This document shows positions 31,059 through 32,699 of a stretch of 32,699 bases of DNA, one piece after another. The stretch spans positions 2,777 to 35,475 of the forward strand of contig DLLE01000004.1 of NCBI GenBank assembly GCA_002477955.1, read 5' to 3'. Made by a program: the position numbers and the translations under genes. Source of the stretch: Treponema sp. UBA7570 (lineage in GTDB: Bacteria > Spirochaetota > Spirochaetia > Treponematales > Treponemataceae). A model generated the notes under the pieces. That model saw only the letters and a program-made list of their open reading frames with translations, was not told the DNA's origin and did no database searches. Each line of letters opens with the position of its first letter. The first letter of the stretch is position 1.

Positions 31059-31682
31059 ATGAATATTTCTGTTTTTCTTGCGCCAGGGTTTGAAGAAATC
31101 GAAGCTCTGACGGTTGTTGATTATTTGCGTCGTGCTGGTCAAAATGTTACGACTGTTAGCGTGCCGGAAGACGGCTGTGTTGATGAGCAGATTGTTGTAA
31201 AAGGCAGTCATGGAATTCCTGTTATTGCTGATATTCTGCTTAAAGATTACATAAGAAAACTGGACGGTGAATTGACCGATGCCATTTACTTTCCTGGCGG
31301 AATGCCTGGAGCAAAAAACTTAGCAGATAACCAGTTTTTGTTTACTTTTACGATTAGAATGGCGCGAGGTGGAAAAGTTGTTGCTGCAATTTGTGCTGCT
31401 CCTGCTGTTGTTCTTGCTCCAACTGGAATTTTGGCTAACCGAAAATGGACATGCTATCCGGAGATGGAAAAAGAACTTGATAAATGGTGTGGAAGTGCGC
31501 TAAAAGCTGAAGAATTGACCGAAAATTCAACTCACATAAAAAATGTTCCGTTTGTTTTAGATAACAATGTGCTTACGGGGCGCGGACCTGGAACTGCCGA
31601 ACAGTTTGCAATGAAATTTGTTGAACTTCTTTGCGGAGAACTTGTTGCAGAAAAAATCCGTCAAGGGGCTTGCCAGAGATAA
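31059..31682 (+). CDS. DJ-1/PfpI family protein
   Basis: A 207-aa cytoplasmic protein of the glutamine-amidotransferase-like fold, DJ-1/YajL branch. FLAPGFEEIEALTVVDYLRR gives E15, matching Glu18 of DJ-1; FPGGMPGAKNL follows; and AAICAAPAVVLA places the nucleophile-elbow cysteine at C112. It ends with VLTGRGPGTAEQFAMKFVEL, typical of the branch. Such proteins are linked to oxidative stress and reactive-carbonyl repair, and some are glyoxalases; the exact activity is open. It has no ribosome binding site and appears leaderless. Confidence 0.9.
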   Translation: MNISVFLAPGFEEIEALTVVDYLRRAGQNVTTVSVPEDGCVDEQIVVKGSHGIPVIADILLKDYIRKLDGELTDAIYFPGGMPGAKNLADNQFLFTFTIRMARGGKVVAAICAAPAVVLAPTGILANRKWTCYPEMEKELDKWCGSALKAEELTENSTHIKNVPFVLDNNVLTGRGPGTAEQFAMKFVELLCGELVAEKIRQGACQR

Positions 31683-31710
31683 ATTTATAAAACAGTTTGT
31701 TTTTTATAAA

Positions 31711-31774
31711 AAAGGCTGTCTGAAAGTTTGTGGATTTTTTTTTAATTGCCACAGGTTCAGACAGCCATTTTTTT
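31711..31774. terminator. Bidirectional terminator between the DJ-1 gene and ackA
   Basis: AAAAGGCTGTCTGAA pairs with TTCAGACAGCC and T run, with an inner TGTGG/CCACA stem. It suits termination of both convergent genes. Confidence 0.92.
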
Positions 31775-31814
31775 AGTAAAAAATTATGCGTTTTTAGCGC
31801 AGTTTTTAATTAAA

Positions 31815-32699
31815 CTACGGCCTTACGATGATTTTTGCAAGTTCTGGATTCTTCTCAAGTTCCTTTACAAGTGCAGCCTCGCGCGCCTTGTTTCTGTAAG
31901 CTGGATCCTGGAAAGAATATGTGAAGTTTGTGTGAACATCGTATGTTCCGTTCATGATTGCGAATGCATCTTCTGTCATGACAAGCTCTTCGTCTGTAGG
32001 AATTACGAAAACCTTTACTTTTGAGTCGTCGGCAGAAATGCAAGTCTCAGCGTTGCCTGTGTTTGCAAGCTCGTTCTTTTTTGGGTCGATTTTTACGCCC
32101 ATCCACTCAAGACCTTCGAGAGCGCGTCCGCGGATCAAAGCAGAGTGCTCGCCAACGCCTGCTGTGTAGACAATCGCGTCTACAGGGCCGATAGCAGCCA
32201 TGTAAGCTCCAAAGTATTTTTTGAGGCGGTAAACTTCCATGTCAACTGCGAGCTGCGCGTCCTTGTTGCCTTTTTCAGCAGCGTCCGCAATGTCGCGGCG
32301 GTCAGAAGAAAGTCCTGTGAGTCCGAGAAGTCCGGATTTCTTGTTCAAAGCGTTGTCCATCTCTTCAACAGTCATTCCAGTCTGGCGCATGATATAGAAA
32401 GGAAGAGTAACGTCAACGTCGCCTGTGCGGGTTCCCATAACGAGTCCCTCAATCGGTGTGATTCCCATTGATGTGTCAAAGCAGCAGCCGTTCTTGACTG
32501 CGCACATAGAAGCGCCGTTTCCAACGTGGGCGATGATTACATTTGTGTCTTTTGGCGCTTTGTGAAGAAGAACAGAAGCGCGTTTTGCTGTGTAGAGGAA
32601 TGAAGTTCCGTGGAATCCGTAGCGGCGCGCAGCGTATTTCTCGTACCATTCTTTTGGAACAGCGTAGCGGTAGCTTGCAGGAGGCATTGTCTGATGCCA
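31815..32699 (-). CDS. ackA: Acetate kinase, 5' part missing at window end
   Basis: 294 residues are present, entering in frame at WHQTMPP at the window edge; the N-terminal domain lies outside. It catalyses acetyl phosphate + ADP to acetate + ATP. Visible: RRYGFHGTSF (about 24-33), IIAHVGNGASMCAVKNG, DTSMGITPIEGLVMGTRTGD (the second acetokinase signature region), YTAGVGEHSALIR and VIPTDEELVMTEDA. About 45 residues follow the point where typical AckA ends (IMNGTYDVHTNF... to VRP), an extension I associate with spirochaete enzymes from memory. Confidence 0.95.
   Translation of the reverse strand, partial: WHQTMPPASYRYAVPKEWYEKYAARRYGFHGTSFLYTAKRASVLLHKAPKDTNVIIAHVGNGASMCAVKNGCCFDTSMGITPIEGLVMGTRTGDVDVTLPFYIMRQTGMTVEEMDNALNKKSGLLGLTGLSSDRRDIADAAEKGNKDAQLAVDMEVYRLKKYFGAYMAAIGPVDAIVYTAGVGEHSALIRGRALEGLEWMGVKIDPKKNELANTGNAETCISADDSKVKVFVIPTDEELVMTEDAFAIMNGTYDVHTNFTYSFQDPAYRNKAREAALVKELEKNPELAKIIVRP

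Overview
The window looks like the chromosome of a host-associated Treponema (Spirochaetota). It is AT-rich and gene-dense, with intrinsic terminators between transcription units. It carries a complete spirochaete-type MoxR/Bat operon, an infA/dksA/J-domain neighbourhood that I recall from Treponema pallidum (memory, not checked), chemotaxis and two-component genes, and a C-terminally extended acetate kinase. No prophage, insertion sequence, CRISPR array, tRNA or rRNA was seen.

Layout. 1-1.9 kb: an ArsB/NhaD-type permease flanked by two same-orientation copies of a dispersed intergenic repeat. 2.0-4.8 kb: a promoter, then VTC-type polyphosphate polymerase domain protein, DUF4956 membrane protein and CotH-like kinase. 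4.8-6.9 kb (minus): a lipoprotein of the solute-binding class, a 70-aa protein with two FliM-N-terminus-like motifs, and an unknown 129-aa protein. 7.0-8.3 kb (minus): PLP aminotransferase. 8.4-15.4 kb: MoxR, DUF58, a membrane protein, BatA, a BatB-BatC fusion and BatD, mostly overlapping or closely spaced. 15.4-16.8 kb: Smr-domain protein and J-domain membrane protein. 16.9-17.6 kb: divergent infA and dksA with interlocked promoters. 17.6-21.7 kb (minus): a REC-STAS-REC protein, a hybrid histidine kinase with HPt, and a PHP phosphatase, all overlapping. 22.0-25.2 kb (minus): an orphan TRAP solute-binding protein followed by a chemoreceptor. 25.5-28.3 kb: a 61-aa protein, a MATE transporter and a divergent AraC regulator. 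28.4-28.6 kb: a probable stand-alone structured RNA with its own promoter and terminator. 28.9-30.9 kb: an acidic protein, then a glycine riboswitch and terminator ahead of an AGCS amino-acid:cation symporter. 31.1-32.7 kb: a DJ-1 family protein and acetate kinase, cut by the window end.

Most worth following up: the approx. 200-nt RNA at 28.4 kb; a 37-bp 5'-UTR element present almost identically ahead of the FliM-motif miniprotein and ahead of the TRAP-binding-protein/chemoreceptor operon, which may tie both to motility; the glycine riboswitch, whose alternative pairing suggests an OFF switch; the mutually exclusive infA/dksA promoters; the BatB-BatC fusion that retains an internal lipobox-like segment; and the family of intergenic repeats with conserved ends and variable hairpin interiors.
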